64,000 nucleotides of DNA from Aliarcobacter cryaerophilus ATCC 43158 (GTDB taxonomy: Bacteria; Campylobacterota; Campylobacteria; Campylobacterales; Arcobacteraceae), in NCBI RefSeq assembly GCF_003660105.1, contig NZ_CP032823.1, positions 186,001-250,000 of the forward strand, read 5' to 3'. Below the pieces are notes generated by a model. It saw nothing but the letters and a program-made list of their open reading frames with translations. It was not told the origin of the DNA and made no database searches. Position 1 is the stretch's first letter, and each line of letters begins with the position of its first letter. Positions 27,149 through 37,334 of the stretch are shown piece after piece. Made by a program: the position numbers and the translations under genes.

Positions 27149-28174
27149 TTATACGCAGGTATTAGCTATTTCATTAATTAGCATTTTTTGTTGATAATCA
27201 CTCATGTGATATTTTGGGATACGTGCTTCATAAGTTTTATATCTTGCTTTCAAAAGTATACATATTTCTTCTAGTTCTTCTAGTTTTTTCAACTCCAAAA
27301 ATTGAATTATATCATCTTCAATATAAGTAAAAATTTTATTTACATAAAAGCAAAAGAAATTTCTTTTTAGTTTTCTGTCATTTAGAATAAACATGAAAAC
27401 AATTAAGTATTCTTTATATTCTGCATGTGATAAACTAATTTCCAATTTATAATGGGTATTTATTTTATATTCTTGAATAATAGACAAGTTCTTAAAAACT
27501 TGTTTAAAATTATTACTTATCATTAATGAACAATAATTGAAATACCTATATTGTTCTAAATCTAAATCTATAACAGGAAAGTAATCATTATGCATAGAGG
27601 TACTATATATTTTATAATGAATATTTATATTCTTAAGTTCATACATATTTAAAAAGCTTTTAGTTTTAATATTTCTGACAATACATACTTCACCATATTT
27701 AGGATGTATAAATTCATTTGAATGTGATTCCAAATTAAACTCGCCAAAATAAGGAAAAAAACATCGTACTTGAGAATAATCTAATTTATTATTGTTATTG
27801 ATTTTTTGAAAAAAAATATATAGAAAATTCTTTTCTATTCTTTTTTCAATTAATAGTTGACATACTAAAGCAATAACTTTATCAGAAAAATGTCTTCTAG
27901 TATGTATATCAATTTTATTATGTCGTTTTGAATATTTAAATTTGGAATATATTGATTTAAGATCACCATTCAAAGTAGCTTTTAACAATGGTGCTCTAGT
28001 TGCATAGTATCTTTCAAAGATTACACTACATGGAATTATGAGTAAATAATGATTAAACTTGTAATAATAAGCATATCCTGTAAGTTTTAGGTCTTGAAGT
28101 TCATCTTCCGTAAATAAACTATTTAATCTTATTAATTTATCTTTTTCAGATGTAACAATTTTATGTAAACTCAA
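27149..28174 (-). CDS. Unrecognised protein at the right transposon end
   Basis: A 341-aa protein whose start lies 13 bp inside the innermost right-end repeat, so it reads inward from the right end. I do not recognise a family. Residues about 47-75 (IPCSVIFERYYATRAPLLKATLNG) resemble a motif I associate with hypothetical proteins of integrative islands. The rest is rich in aromatic and basic residues without membrane helices. Its end position recalls accessory transposition genes such as tnsE, but I see no specific TnsE feature. It could be cargo. Confidence 0.6.
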   Translation of the reverse strand: MSLHKIVTSEKDKLIRLNSLFTEDELQDLKLTGYAYYYKFNHYLLIIPCSVIFERYYATRAPLLKATLNGDLKSIYSKFKYSKRHNKIDIHTRRHFSDKVIALVCQLLIEKRIEKNFLYIFFQKINNNNKLDYSQVRCFFPYFGEFNLESHSNEFIHPKYGEVCIVRNIKTKSFLNMYELKNINIHYKIYSTSMHNDYFPVIDLDLEQYRYFNYCSLMISNNFKQVFKNLSIIQEYKINTHYKLEISLSHAEYKEYLIVFMFILNDRKLKRNFFCFYVNKIFTYIEDDIIQFLELKKLEELEEICILLKARYKTYEARIPKYHMSDYQQKMLINEIANTCV

Positions 28175-28187
28175 GATAGTTCTTTTT

Positions 28188-28311
28188 GATGTAAGTTTAT
28201 AATTGTATATGAGATGAATATTTTTAATAATTCATTTGTACTTTTTAAAATCATCATATAATTATATTTAAGTTAGTTGTTGTATATTTAAGTTTGTTAT
28301 TGTATATGACA
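28188..28311. repeat. Right transposon end with three TnsB-site-like repeats
   Basis: On the minus strand, reading inward from TGTCA, repeats are ACAATAACAAACTTAAATA (28303-28285), ACAACAACTAACTTAAATA (28283-28265) and ACAATTATAAACTTACATC (28206-28188). The two outer copies are tightly spaced and the third lies about 60 bp further in. The left-end copies are spaced more widely, so the two ends are asymmetric, as in Tn7. Confidence 0.9.
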
Positions 28312-28316
28312 TTGGA
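28312..28316. repeat. 5-bp target-site duplication, right copy (TTGGA)
   Basis: TTGGA directly follows the terminal TGACA and is identical to 15043-15047. Confidence 0.95.
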
Positions 28317-28484
28317 AGCTAGTTTATAAGTAAACTCTTTTGTATAATTTGAAGGTCTTCTTGTGCCTACAATAGAGATTTTTTTTCTTTTTAAAAGTTC
28401 AGTATTTCCTATAAAATAGAGCTCTTTTGGGTATTTCTTCATAGCTTCAAGTTCTTTGATTTTAAAATCAAATTGATTTATCAT
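28312..28484 (-). pseudogene. dprA: dprA 5' part, separated by transposon insertion
   Basis: The first 57 codons and two bases of codon 58 of dprA remain here, including the strand KKISIVGTRRPSNYTKEFTYKLAS at the start of the Rossmann domain. After the duplication the frame reads 19 codons into the transposon (ending near 28254), giving a 76-aa product. Without the SGAA core and C-terminus it cannot act as DprA. AAGGG lies 9 nt before the ATG, so the original start is intact. The promoter and upstream genes appear undisturbed. Confidence 0.95.
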
Positions 28485-28526
28485 AAAAAACCCTTGATAA
28501 TTTTTGTATTTATTTTAACTAAATTT

Positions 28527-29711
28527 TTATAAATATGGAAGTTTGTTTAAAAATATCGGTTCAACATCGTTTAAAAGATGTTTTGACTCTTTTAGAACTT
28601 TGAAAGTAACTTCATAAGGATGTCCAATAGCTATTGCAAAACCTTGTTTTTTGGCAACTCTTATTGCATCTTTTAGCTGATTTTGAATAGCTGTAAAGCT
28701 TCTGTCATTATCCAAAAAAGTATCTCTTACAATATATGGCATTTGGTATTTTATAGATAACTCTTTTGCTACAGAGTTTGGAGTTGTTTTGCTATCTACA
28801 AATATAAAATTATATTTTTTTAATGCACGAAAAAGTTTATCCATAGCTTCATAATTTTCTGTAAAAACCGAACCAGTATGGTTATTTGTATAAGTAGTAT
28901 TTGGATACAAAGCTCTAAGCTGTTTTACTCGTGCTTCTATTTTTTCATAACTATCAGATATATTTAAAGTATCAATTTCAATATTTTTAAAGTTTTTAGA
29001 AGCTTGCATTGGAAAGTGTATCATATGAAATGGTAAATTTTGTGTAATAGTAGCTGACTCTTTTTGTGCACCATTAGGTGGTAAAAATGCCATACTTATA
29101 GGATATCCAATATTTAAAATTTTATCTTTTTGTGATTTTGATACTACATCATCTATTATAATTACTAGTTTTGGTTTAGTTTTTAAATCATATTTGTAGC
29201 TATCTTTTTTTGTTATTAATTGTTTTTTTTCTTTTGTTATAGGTTTTTCTATTTGAACTTTTTCTTCGATTATCTCATCTTCTATCTCTTTTGATGGTTC
29301 TTTGGGTTGTTTTATTTCTATTTTTTGTTCAATTTTTGATTTTTCAATCTCTTTTTGTTTTTCTAAAACCTCTTTTAAAATATCTTTTTTTAGCTCTTTT
29401 TCAAAAATCTCTTTTTTATCTTCTTCTAATTGTAAATTTTTTTCTAAAATGTTATTTTTACTATCTGGATTTAAGCTTTCGATAACCTCTTCCATAATTT
29501 CATCATTTGTATATAATTTTTGAGATTGTAAGATGTTATTGTTAGAAGAAGATTTTATTCTTTGATTATTTTTACTCAAGAAAAAATAAGCAAAAAGCAG
29601 AAGTAGAAAAATAAGAGTTAAAAGTACTATAAAATTTCTCGCAAGATTTCTTTTTCTTAAGCTTTTTTTTATAGGTGAAATTTTTCGTTTTTTTCTTGTT
29701 TTTTTTGTCAT
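28527..29711 (-). CDS. Divergent polysaccharide deacetylase family protein
   Basis: A 394-aa membrane-anchored protein. A basic N-terminus is followed by a transmembrane helix (residues 28-46, VLLTLIFLLLLFAYFF). A long charged, coiled-coil-like linker (about 60-175) leads to the C-terminal YibQ-type deacetylase domain. That domain has VIIIDDVVSK, NNHTGSVFT, FVDSKTTPNS and AIGHPYEVT. The enzyme should face the periplasm; its substrate is unknown. It lies between ilvC and dprA on the same strand, 42 bp upstream of the dprA start. Confidence 0.85.
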   Translation of the reverse strand: MTKKTRKKRKISPIKKSLRKRNLARNFIVLLTLIFLLLLFAYFFLSKNNQRIKSSSNNNILQSQKLYTNDEIMEEVIESLNPDSKNNILEKNLQLEEDKKEIFEKELKKDILKEVLEKQKEIEKSKIEQKIEIKQPKEPSKEIEDEIIEEKVQIEKPITKEKKQLITKKDSYKYDLKTKPKLVIIIDDVVSKSQKDKILNIGYPISMAFLPPNGAQKESATITQNLPFHMIHFPMQASKNFKNIEIDTLNISDSYEKIEARVKQLRALYPNTTYTNNHTGSVFTENYEAMDKLFRALKKYNFIFVDSKTTPNSVAKELSIKYQMPYIVRDTFLDNDRSFTAIQNQLKDAIRVAKKQGFAIAIGHPYEVTFKVLKESKHLLNDVEPIFLNKLPYL

Positions 29712-29720
29712 AAGATAGTT

Positions 29721-29750
29721 TTATTTTAAGAGCAAAAGCTCTTAAAATAA
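29721..29750 (-). terminator. Terminator hairpin after ilvC
   Basis: A perfect 13-bp stem, TTATTTTAAGAGC with its complement, and a 4-nt loop start one base beyond the ilvC stop. The U-rich signal is inside the stem rather than after it. Confidence 0.6.
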
Positions 29751-30773
<1,023 letters not shown>

Positions 30774-30881
30774 TTATCTACCCTCTGTTTTTTTAAAAAT
30801 TTATCAAGATTATACAAAAATATATATAAATATTAGATTTAAAAGAAAAACTATATAATAGTGCAAATAAAAGGATAAGAA

Positions 30882-32741
30882 TTGCTAAAAAATATATTTA
30901 CAAAAATTGAAAAAAAGATATTTAATTTTTCGCAAGATGAAAAAAATATAATAGAAAATTACATAAAAGATGAGATAATAGTAAAAAATGGTGAAGATTT
31001 TGAGATAAATTCAAAATATAAAATTGGAGTTTTGAAGATTGAAAAGAATTTTGCTATTTTAGAAGATTTAGTAAATCCAATAAAAAACATAAAACTAGAA
31101 CTTGATAGTTTAAATGGCGCATTTAACAATGATTTAATTTTGGTAAAAAGAGTTTTTAATCCAAGAAGTAAAATAAAAGCGAAGGTTATAAAAGTACTTG
31201 AAGGAAAAAAAGCTGAAATTTTAGTATATGTTGAAGATGGCTCATTTTTTACTTTAAAAGAGAACATAGAAATACCTAGTAAAAATACAAAAGCTTATGT
31301 AAATGGTGATGTTCTAATAATTGATAATAAAGAGTTTAAAGAAATCAAGTTTATTGGAAATTTAGATGATGCAAAAATAGATGAATTTATAAGTTTGTAT
31401 ATTTATGAAGAACTTTATAGAGATGAAGAAAAAATTGAAATAGATGAGTTTATTGAAGATGAGTCTAAAAAAGAAGAAACAAGAGTTGATTTAAGAGATT
31501 TACCATTTTGCACAATAGATCCAAATAGTGCCAAAGACCATGATGATGCTATCTTTTTTGATATAGAAAATAGTACTTTATTTGTAGCAATTGCAGATGT
31601 TTCTCATTTTGTACAAGAGGGGAGTAAACTTGATGTTTTAGCTTTTAAAAAATCTTCAACAATATATTTACCAAGTAGAACATTGCCAATGCTTCCTCCA
31701 CTTTTAAGTGAAAACTTGTGTTCTCTAAAAGAGAATGAAGATAGATACGCGTATGTTTTTAAACTAAAATTAGATCTAAAAAATTTAAAAGTCCAAAATA
31801 GTTCACTATTTTGTGCAACTATAAAAAATCATAGGAATTTTTCATATGGAAGAATTGATAGAGTTTTAGAGAATAAACTTGACCAATATAATGAAAATGA
31901 AAAGAGAATTTTTGATTATATTATTCCGCTTTATAAAATTACAAAAAAATTTAGAGACGATAGATTAAAAAAGGGTTATGACTTTAGAACACAAGAGAAT
32001 AGACTTAAATTAAAAAACAGTTTATTAGAAAATATTGAAGTAGAAAAATCAACATCCTCTCACCAATTAGTAGAAGAGTGTATGCTACTTGCAAATATTG
32101 AAGCTAGTAAAAAAGTTGGAGCTTTGGGAATTTTTAGAATTCATGAAGAGCCAAATTTTAAAGCTATATCAAAATTAATTGATGATGTTAATATTTTGGG
32201 TGTAAAAGCAAAATTAAAAGATAATGTACATGAAACAATTTCGCATATTCAAGAAGAATCAAATAAATTATTTTTAAGAGATGAAATAGATGAACTTGTT
32301 ATTCAAAGTTTAACTCAAGCAAAATATAGCTCAAAGAATTTGGGTCATTTTGGTTTAGGATTTAGTTCATATTCACACTTTACAAGTCCTATAAGAAGGT
32401 ATTCTGACTTGGTAATTCATCGTATTTTAAAGAGTAAAAAATTACCAAAAAACATAGATGATATTTGTACTCATATTTCAGAACAAGAAAGAAAAATAGA
32501 TAAACTTGTTTGGGATTTTGAAGATAGAAAATATGCAAGATGGGCAAAAGAGAATATTGATGGTGAAATTAAAGTAAAAATAGTTGATATTGAAAGAGCA
32601 AAGGCTGTTTGTTATGAAAACATGATTGGATTAAAAGTAACTATAGAAAATTATAAGGGGCAAAAACTATTTTCAAAACATAAAGTAAAAATAGTTTCAA
32701 GTAATTTAGCAACTAAATTAATAGTTGCTAAAATATTATAA
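30882..32741 (+). CDS. rnr: Ribonuclease R (RNB family exoribonuclease)
   Basis: A 619-aa 3'-5' exoribonuclease, short compared with the 813-aa E. coli enzyme but normal for this phylum. N-terminal cold-shock-like OB segments are followed by the RNB core. The core has TIDPNSAKDHDDAIFFD, carrying the catalytic aspartates, and YSHFTSPIRRYSDLVIHR. A reduced S1-like end follows. TTG start with AAAAGGATAAG upstream. The last 6 bases overlap the convergent fliW. Confidence 0.92.
   Translation: MLKNIFTKIEKKIFNFSQDEKNIIENYIKDEIIVKNGEDFEINSKYKIGVLKIEKNFAILEDLVNPIKNIKLELDSLNGAFNNDLILVKRVFNPRSKIKAKVIKVLEGKKAEILVYVEDGSFFTLKENIEIPSKNTKAYVNGDVLIIDNKEFKEIKFIGNLDDAKIDEFISLYIYEELYRDEEKIEIDEFIEDESKKEETRVDLRDLPFCTIDPNSAKDHDDAIFFDIENSTLFVAIADVSHFVQEGSKLDVLAFKKSSTIYLPSRTLPMLPPLLSENLCSLKENEDRYAYVFKLKLDLKNLKVQNSSLFCATIKNHRNFSYGRIDRVLENKLDQYNENEKRIFDYIIPLYKITKKFRDDRLKKGYDFRTQENRLKLKNSLLENIEVEKSTSSHQLVEECMLLANIEASKKVGALGIFRIHEEPNFKAISKLIDDVNILGVKAKLKDNVHETISHIQEESNKLFLRDEIDELVIQSLTQAKYSSKNLGHFGLGFSSYSHFTSPIRRYSDLVIHRILKSKKLPKNIDDICTHISEQERKIDKLVWDFEDRKYARWAKENIDGEIKVKIVDIERAKAVCYENMIGLKVTIENYKGQKLFSKHKVKIVSSNLATKLIVAKIL
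32705..32732 (-). terminator. Hairpin inside the rnr 3' end, downstream of fliW
   Basis: A perfect 11-bp stem, TTTAGCAACTA with its complement, has a 6-nt loop. It is coding for rnr, but for the minus strand it lies just after the fliW stop and could end that transcript. No strong U-tract. Confidence 0.4.
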
Positions 32742-33110
32742 ATTAATACACTTATTTAAAGATGCTAAATAAGGTTCAACTTTTTCGCTTGTAACATATT
32801 GACCAACTAGTTTCTCTTTTTCATTTATGAAAATTGGGGCAACTAGATTAATAATTGAGTGCTCAACAGGCTCTTGAGAAACTAAGATAAAATAAGTAGA
32901 GAAGTCATCTTTTGATTTTATTTTTAAAGCCTCTAAAGTTTTATTGTCAATTTGAAAATCAAACGAAACTTTGTTTAAAACATTTATGTTTATGATAGAT
33001 ATTTTAGAACCATCTTCGAACTTTAAAAAAGAAACGAATTCGTCTATTTTCTCTACATCAATTTTTGAAAATTTTTCAAAGCCTAAAATAGGAAGAACAA
33101 CTTTATACAT
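32736..33110 (-). CDS. fliW: Flagellar assembly factor FliW
   Basis: A 124-aa FliW. The family start is VVLPILGFEKFSKIDVEKIDEFVS. The end is SIINLVAPIFINEKEKLVGQYV, equivalent to the conserved N(L)xAPI(V)xN signature. FliW binds flagellin and antagonises CsrA, linking filament assembly with flagellin translation. It stands alone here, convergent with rnr, with no flagellar genes nearby. Confidence 0.9.
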   Translation of the reverse strand: MYKVVLPILGFEKFSKIDVEKIDEFVSFLKFEDGSKISIININVLNKVSFDFQIDNKTLEALKIKSKDDFSTYFILVSQEPVEHSIINLVAPIFINEKEKLVGQYVTSEKVEPYLASLNKCINL

Positions 33111-33178
33111 GATAAACCCCTTAGTAATTAAAATAAGAAAAATTATAATAAAAGTAAACTTAGGGTAATATTTTAACC

Positions 33179-34159
33179 ATGTATAAAAGTGAATTTGATA
33201 AATATTTAAAAGCAGATAAAAGATTTAGTTCTTATATGTTTTATGGTCAATCAACGTTTTTAGTTGAGCAATATGCATATTTAGTCTCAAAAATAATAGC
33301 AAAAGATGAAGAGATAGAAAAACTATATTTTGAAGAGTACAACTTTAAATATGCTAAAGATAGGCTTCTTCAGTCATCTTTATTTTCATCAAATAATGTA
33401 GTTTTGATAAAAATAGATAAAAAAATTCCAAAAAAAGAGTTAGATATTTTAGTTGAAGCTGCAAATATAAACAAAGATAGCACACTTATATTAGCTTGTA
33501 TTGGAGATACTGATTTTAAATCTATGGAGAGTAGTTTTAGTGCTAAACAAAATGCTTGTGCAGTTAGATTTTTTGCATTAATGCCAAATGAAGCTATAGG
33601 TTTTTTACAAAATGAGGCAAAGAGATTAAAAATTGATTATGATGAAAATGCTTTGAGTCATCTATATTTTATGCACAGACAAAATATCAGTCTTAGCTCA
33701 AATGATTTAAGTAAATTAGCTCTTTTGAATGAAAGAGTAACTACTAAATTGGTTGATTTACACTGTTTTGGTGTTGGAAGTGTGAATTTTGATGATTTTT
33801 TACATGATTTAATCGCTTCAAAAGATATATCAGATGATTTAACACTTCTTTTAGAAGAGGGATTAAATGAGGTTTTTATTTTAAATCAAATTAGTTCATT
33901 TATTCAACAACTTTTTATGATTAGCTCACATGCTAGAATTTATGCGGTTGTAAATCCTATTGAAGTTTTAGGTTATAATCCTCCAAAGAATATTTGGGAA
34001 AAAAAATCAAAACTAGCAATAAATATAAAACCAAAACAATTTTTAGATATGCTAGAGTATATTTTAAATTTAGAATTAGCTATAAAAACAGAAAAAATTG
34101 ATAATATAAATTTATATTTACAAGCAAGTTTAAGAAAATTTATAGTTTCATTTAGATAA
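33179..34159 (+). CDS. holA: DNA polymerase III subunit delta
   Basis: A 326-aa clamp-loader delta subunit. The N-terminal region MYKSEFDKYLKADKRFSSYMFYGQSTFLVEQYAY is the epsilonproteobacterial version of the HolA start. Helical domains II and III follow (NISLSSNDLSKLALL, LNEVFILNQISSFIQQLFM). Sequence conservation in this family is weak, but gene order with rpsF-ssb-rpsR supports the call. Confidence 0.85.
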   Translation: MYKSEFDKYLKADKRFSSYMFYGQSTFLVEQYAYLVSKIIAKDEEIEKLYFEEYNFKYAKDRLLQSSLFSSNNVVLIKIDKKIPKKELDILVEAANINKDSTLILACIGDTDFKSMESSFSAKQNACAVRFFALMPNEAIGFLQNEAKRLKIDYDENALSHLYFMHRQNISLSSNDLSKLALLNERVTTKLVDLHCFGVGSVNFDDFLHDLIASKDISDDLTLLLEEGLNEVFILNQISSFIQQLFMISSHARIYAVVNPIEVLGYNPPKNIWEKKSKLAINIKPKQFLDMLEYILNLELAIKTEKIDNINLYLQASLRKFIVSFR

Positions 34160-34240
34160 AATCCCAAACTTTACAAAAAAATATCCTTGCTGATGAAATG
34201 GGAATGTAAAGAAAATCGGCACAATCTATAAGGAGAACGA
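34157..34240 (+). promoter_or_regulatory. rpsF promoter and structured leader
   Basis: A -10-like TAAAAT (34157-34162) overlaps the holA stop. The leader of about 70 nt contains a 7-bp stem, TGCTGAT (34188-34194) with ATCGGCA (34215-34221, one G-U pair). The Shine-Dalgarno AAGGAG follows. In many bacteria S6:S18 bind the rpsF leader and autoregulate this operon. This hairpin is a candidate for that, inferred only from position. Confidence 0.4.
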
Positions 34241-34597
34241 ATGTCAAAATTAAAACATTATGAAACAATGTTTATTTTAAAGCCTACTTTAACTGAAGAA
34301 GAGACAGTAGCACAACTTGATGGAGTTAAAGCTCTATTTGAAAAAAATGGTGCAGAGATAGTTGCAACTGAAAATATTGGTATAAAAGAGCTAGCATACG
34401 AAATTGAAAAATGTAAAAGAGGTTACTACTATGTAATCTATTTTAGAGCGCCAGCAAATTCAATTGCAGAGATTGAAAGAAATTATAGAAACAACGAAGA
34501 ACTTATTAGATTTATGTTTATTAAATATGAAACTAAAAAAGAGGTTTCTTCTTGGACTAAAATGAGTGAAGAAGCTATAAAAAGAGCTTCAAAGTAA
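34241..34597 (+). CDS. rpsF: 30S ribosomal protein S6
   Basis: A 118-aa S6 protein: YETMFILKPTLTEEE start, then NIGIKELAYEIEKCKRGYYYVIYF, then RNNEELIRFMFIK. It binds 16S rRNA as a dimer with S18, encoded two genes downstream. The Shine-Dalgarno AAGGAGAACGA is strong. Confidence 0.97.
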   Translation: MSKLKHYETMFILKPTLTEEETVAQLDGVKALFEKNGAEIVATENIGIKELAYEIEKCKRGYYYVIYFRAPANSIAEIERNYRNNEELIRFMFIKYETKKEVSSWTKMSEEAIKRASK

Positions 34598-34620
34598 CGC
34601 TTTAAAATAAGGAGCCTTTT

Positions 34621-35112
34621 ATGTATAATAAGACAATTATGGTTGGAAATCTTACGAGAGATATTGAATTGAAATATCTACCTAGTGGTTCAGCAGTTGC
34701 TAAAAGTTCAATTGCTTCATCTTACAGATATAAATCACAAACAGGAGAACAAAAAGAAGAAGTTTGTTTTCTAGAGTTTAATATGTTTGGAAGAAGTGCA
34801 GAAGTTGCTAATCAATACTTAAAAAAAGGTTCTAAAGTTTTACTAGAAGGAAGATTGGTTCTTGAACAGTGGACTGCGCAAGACGGAAGTTCTAGAAGCA
34901 GACACTCTTTAAGAGTTGAAGAGATGAAAATGTTGGATAGCAAAGGTTCAAATGAGGGTGGTTCTTACGGGAATAACTCTTATAATCAAGTTCCAAAAGA
35001 GCAATACAATGAACCTTCATACAATCCAAATCAAGGTGCAGGAAGAGTAACTCAAGCAAGAGCTGAGCAAAATATTCCTGAAATCGATATCGACGACGAA
35101 ATACCGTTTTAG
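34621..35112 (+). CDS. ssb: Single-stranded DNA-binding protein
   Basis: A 163-aa SSB with the OB fold ([34 protein letters not shown]). A Gly/Asn/Gln-rich linker and the acidic tip DIDDEIPF, which recruits replication and repair partners, follow. Located between rpsF and rpsR as in many bacteria. Confidence 0.97.
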   Translation: MYNKTIMVGNLTRDIELKYLPSGSAVAKSSIASSYRYKSQTGEQKEEVCFLEFNMFGRSAEVANQYLKKGSKVLLEGRLVLEQWTAQDGSSRSRHSLRVEEMKMLDSKGSNEGGSYGNNSYNQVPKEQYNEPSYNPNQGAGRVTQARAEQNIPEIDIDDEIPF

Positions 35113-35129
35113 AAAATAAGGAGTTAAAA

Positions 35130-35396
35130 ATGGCTGAAAGAAGAAAATACGGAAAAAAATCTTGTAAATATACTGAAATGAAAGTAGATTTTATTGATTA
35201 TAAAAATATTGAGCTTTTAAAAATTTCTATGAGTGAAAGAGGTAAAATTATGCCTAGAAGACTTACAGGAAATTCTAAAAATTCTCAAGAGATGGTAGAA
35301 AAAGCAATTAAAAGAGCAAGACACATGGCACTTGTTCCATATATCGTAGATACTCAAAATGTATCTGACAGTGCATATTCAAAATCATTTTTATAA
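35130..35396 (+). CDS. rpsR: 30S ribosomal protein S18
   Basis: An 88-aa S18: [21 protein letters not shown], then the [11 protein letters not shown] motif and the [11 protein letters not shown] end. Last gene of the rpsF operon, closed by a strong terminator. Confidence 0.97.
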   Translation: MAERRKYGKKSCKYTEMKVDFIDYKNIELLKISMSERGKIMPRRLTGNSKNSQEMVEKAIKRARHMALVPYIVDTQNVSDSAYSKSFL

Positions 35397-35415
35397 GATT
35401 TCCTTGTAAAAATAG

Positions 35416-35448
35416 AAAAAGGCTAGAAGATTTTCTTCTAGCCTTTTT
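35416..35448 (+). terminator. Intrinsic terminator after rpsR
   Basis: A perfect 15-bp stem, AAAAAGGCTAGAAGA with its complement, has a TTT loop and ends in a run of T. Its A-rich left arm could also terminate the convergent prfB transcript. Confidence 0.9.
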
Positions 35449-35474
35449 TATTTGGTTTAATTTTTTATAAAAGA

Positions 35475-36572
35475 TTAATTTGAGCTAGTAGCTATTAAAA
35501 CATCTTCCATAATTTTTGTAATATCTCCATCTAAAATAGCTTCTACATTTGAATATCCAATATTACTTCTACTATCTTTTACTTGCTGATATGGTTGTAA
35601 AACATAAGATCTAATTTGATGCCCCCATCCATTTTCACTCTTATCACCCGTATCTTTAGATGCTCTTTGTTTTTCAAGTTCAAGCTCATAAAGTCTTGAT
35701 TTAAGCATTTTCATTGCACTTGCTTTGTTTTTATGTTGACTTCTATCATTTTGACACTGAACAACAATATTTGTAGCAATATGTGTAATTCTTATAGCCG
35801 ATTCTGTTTTATTAACATGTTGTCCACCAGCACCACTGGCTCTATATGTATCAATTCTTATATCTTTATCTTCTATTACAATATCAATATTATCATCTAC
35901 TTCAGGGCTTACCATAACAGATGAAAAAGATGTATGTCTTTTTGCATTTGAGTCAAAAGGAGATATTCGCACTAACCTGTGAATACCATTTTCAGTCTTC
36001 ATATATCCATATGCATTTTCACCTCTTATTACAAAGCTTACATCTTTTATTCCAGCTTCATCACCATTTTGATAATCTAATACTTCAATTTTAAAATCAT
36101 TTCTTTCAGCCCATCTTAAATACATTCTATATAAAATTGAGGCCCAATCTTGTGACTCTGTTCCACCAGCTCCTGGATGTATTGTTACGATTGCATTTAG
36201 TGTATCATCTGGATTTGAAAGCATTACAGATATTTCAGTTGATTTTATTAAACTTTCTAAATCACTAGCTTCCTCATATAGAAGTTCTAAAGTATCTTCA
36301 TCTTTTTCACTATTTGCCATCTCATAAAGTTCATTTGTACCGTTTAATGACTCATAAGCCTTATTAAATTTATTTAGTTTTCCTAAAATTCTATTTTTTT
36401 CTATTCCAATTTTTGTAGCGTTGTCAATATCATTCCAAAAATCTTGAGCTGATTCAAGCTCTATAATCTCTTGCAATCTTTTATTTAATAAATCAGGCTT
36501 TAAAATACCTTTTATGTTGTTTAGTTTTGTGTTAAGTAGTTTTAGAAGTTCTGAATATTCATAGGCATCCAT
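35475..36572 (-). CDS. prfB: Peptide chain release factor 2
   Basis: A 365-aa RF2 recognising UAA and UGA. The recognition loop contains SPF ([12 protein letters not shown]), and the peptidyl-hydrolysis loop is [12 protein letters not shown]. The frame runs without a stop through the region [12 protein letters not shown], where many bacteria have the programmed +1 frameshift, so autoregulatory frameshifting is absent here. Confidence 0.96.
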   Translation of the reverse strand: MDAYEYSELLKLLNTKLNNIKGILKPDLLNKRLQEIIELESAQDFWNDIDNATKIGIEKNRILGKLNKFNKAYESLNGTNELYEMANSEKDEDTLELLYEEASDLESLIKSTEISVMLSNPDDTLNAIVTIHPGAGGTESQDWASILYRMYLRWAERNDFKIEVLDYQNGDEAGIKDVSFVIRGENAYGYMKTENGIHRLVRISPFDSNAKRHTSFSSVMVSPEVDDNIDIVIEDKDIRIDTYRASGAGGQHVNKTESAIRITHIATNIVVQCQNDRSQHKNKASAMKMLKSRLYELELEKQRASKDTGDKSENGWGHQIRSYVLQPYQQVKDSRSNIGYSNVEAILDGDITKIMEDVLIATSSN

Positions 36573-36638
36573 ATAGCTTTATCCTTTAGTTTTTCTATTT
36601 TGAGGTTTTTAAATATGTTGTGAGTAAATAAAATATTA

Positions 36639-36663
36639 TTTAAAGAGCAATATGCTCTTTAAA
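36639..36663 (-). terminator. Hairpin after the cytochrome c gene
   Basis: A 10-bp perfect stem, TTTAAAGAGC with its complement, has a 5-nt loop just beyond the stop of the minus-strand cytochrome gene. Confidence 0.6.
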
Positions 36664-36664
36664 A

Positions 36665-37279
36665 TTATTGAATACTATCTAAATAAGCTTTGATACCTTT
36701 TATGCTTTTGTTATTTAAGAAATTAATATGAGCAGGTCCATAAATAGAACTTCTTTTCTCTTCACTAATTCCTAATTCATAATCTTTCAGAGCTTGTTCC
36801 ATATCTTTCTGGCTTATATTTTTAAGTTTTGAATTACCTTTTGTTTTATCACCTTTTTCTCCATGACAGCTTTGACATTGATTTGTATATAAAACTTTTG
36901 CATCAGCTAACATAGTTTCATTCTCTTTTACAATAGCAGCTTGCTCTTCAGCTTCTTGTTTAGCTTCAAGCTTAGCAAGAATATTTGATTCCATTTGTTC
37001 TTGACTAATTCCAGATGGTGCAACACCAGCCATAGTTTTTCCATGATCTTGAGTTTTTAAGATATAAATATAACTAGAACCATTTATTTTAATATCATCA
37101 ACAAGCCAACCCTTTTTTTTCATATCATTAATAGAGTATTTCCCTCCACAAGCTCCACCATTTAGAGGAACAGTTTCAATAGTTGCCATAGATGGGTAGT
37201 TTTCTTTAAAGCACATAGTAGTGTCTGCTAAAAGAGAAGCTCCACATAATAGTGCACAAGAAGCAATAATTTTTTTCAA
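36665..37279 (-). CDS. Periplasmic c-type cytochrome, single haem
   Basis: A 204-aa exported protein with a Sec signal peptide (MKKIIASCALLCGASLLADT). An N-terminal domain (about 22-75) has two cysteines (C23, C44) and GKYSINDMKKKGWLVDDI. A Glu/Gln/Lys-rich helical linker (95-130) leads to a haem-binding CQSCH (135-139). The usual distal Met near the C-terminus is not obvious; that region reads YGPAHINFLNN, so His could be the second ligand. Likely a periplasmic electron carrier. Confidence 0.85.
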   Translation of the reverse strand: MKKIIASCALLCGASLLADTTMCFKENYPSMATIETVPLNGGACGGKYSINDMKKKGWLVDDIKINGSSYIYILKTQDHGKTMAGVAPSGISQEQMESNILAKLEAKQEAEEQAAIVKENETMLADAKVLYTNQCQSCHGEKGDKTKGNSKLKNISQKDMEQALKDYELGISEEKRSSIYGPAHINFLNNKSIKGIKAYLDSIQ

Positions 37280-37334
37280 GATAAAATCCTTTTTTTAAAA
37301 ATACAAGATTTTACCATAATTTTACTAAATTTTT

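Larger units (their letters stand above)
15048..28311 (+). mobile_element. Tn7-like transposon inserted in dprA, 13,264 bp
   Basis: The element starts TGTCA and ends TGACA, flanked by the 5-bp duplication TTGGA. Both ends contain three copies of an approximately 19-bp repeat (consensus ACAAtaAnnAACTTAAATA) in inward orientation, the expected TnsB-binding arrays. The left end carries tnsA-tnsB-tnsC-tniQ on the plus strand. The rest is cargo: a HicA-like-domain protein, a recombinase remnant, a Gabija-like pair, an HNH protein and an unrecognised protein. Its open frames look intact apart from the recombinase. No Cas genes and no second targeting gene are recognised. Confidence 0.97.

Noticed and set aside
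27149-28174. TnsE homologue
   Set aside because: Only position supports it; no TnsE motif is recognised, and its motif resembles general island proteins.
15048-28311. CRISPR-associated transposon (CAST)
   Set aside because: No Cas genes and no repeat-spacer array are visible anywhere in the element.
35475-36572. Programmed frameshift in prfB
   Set aside because: The frame is continuous through the usual shift site, with no internal UGA.
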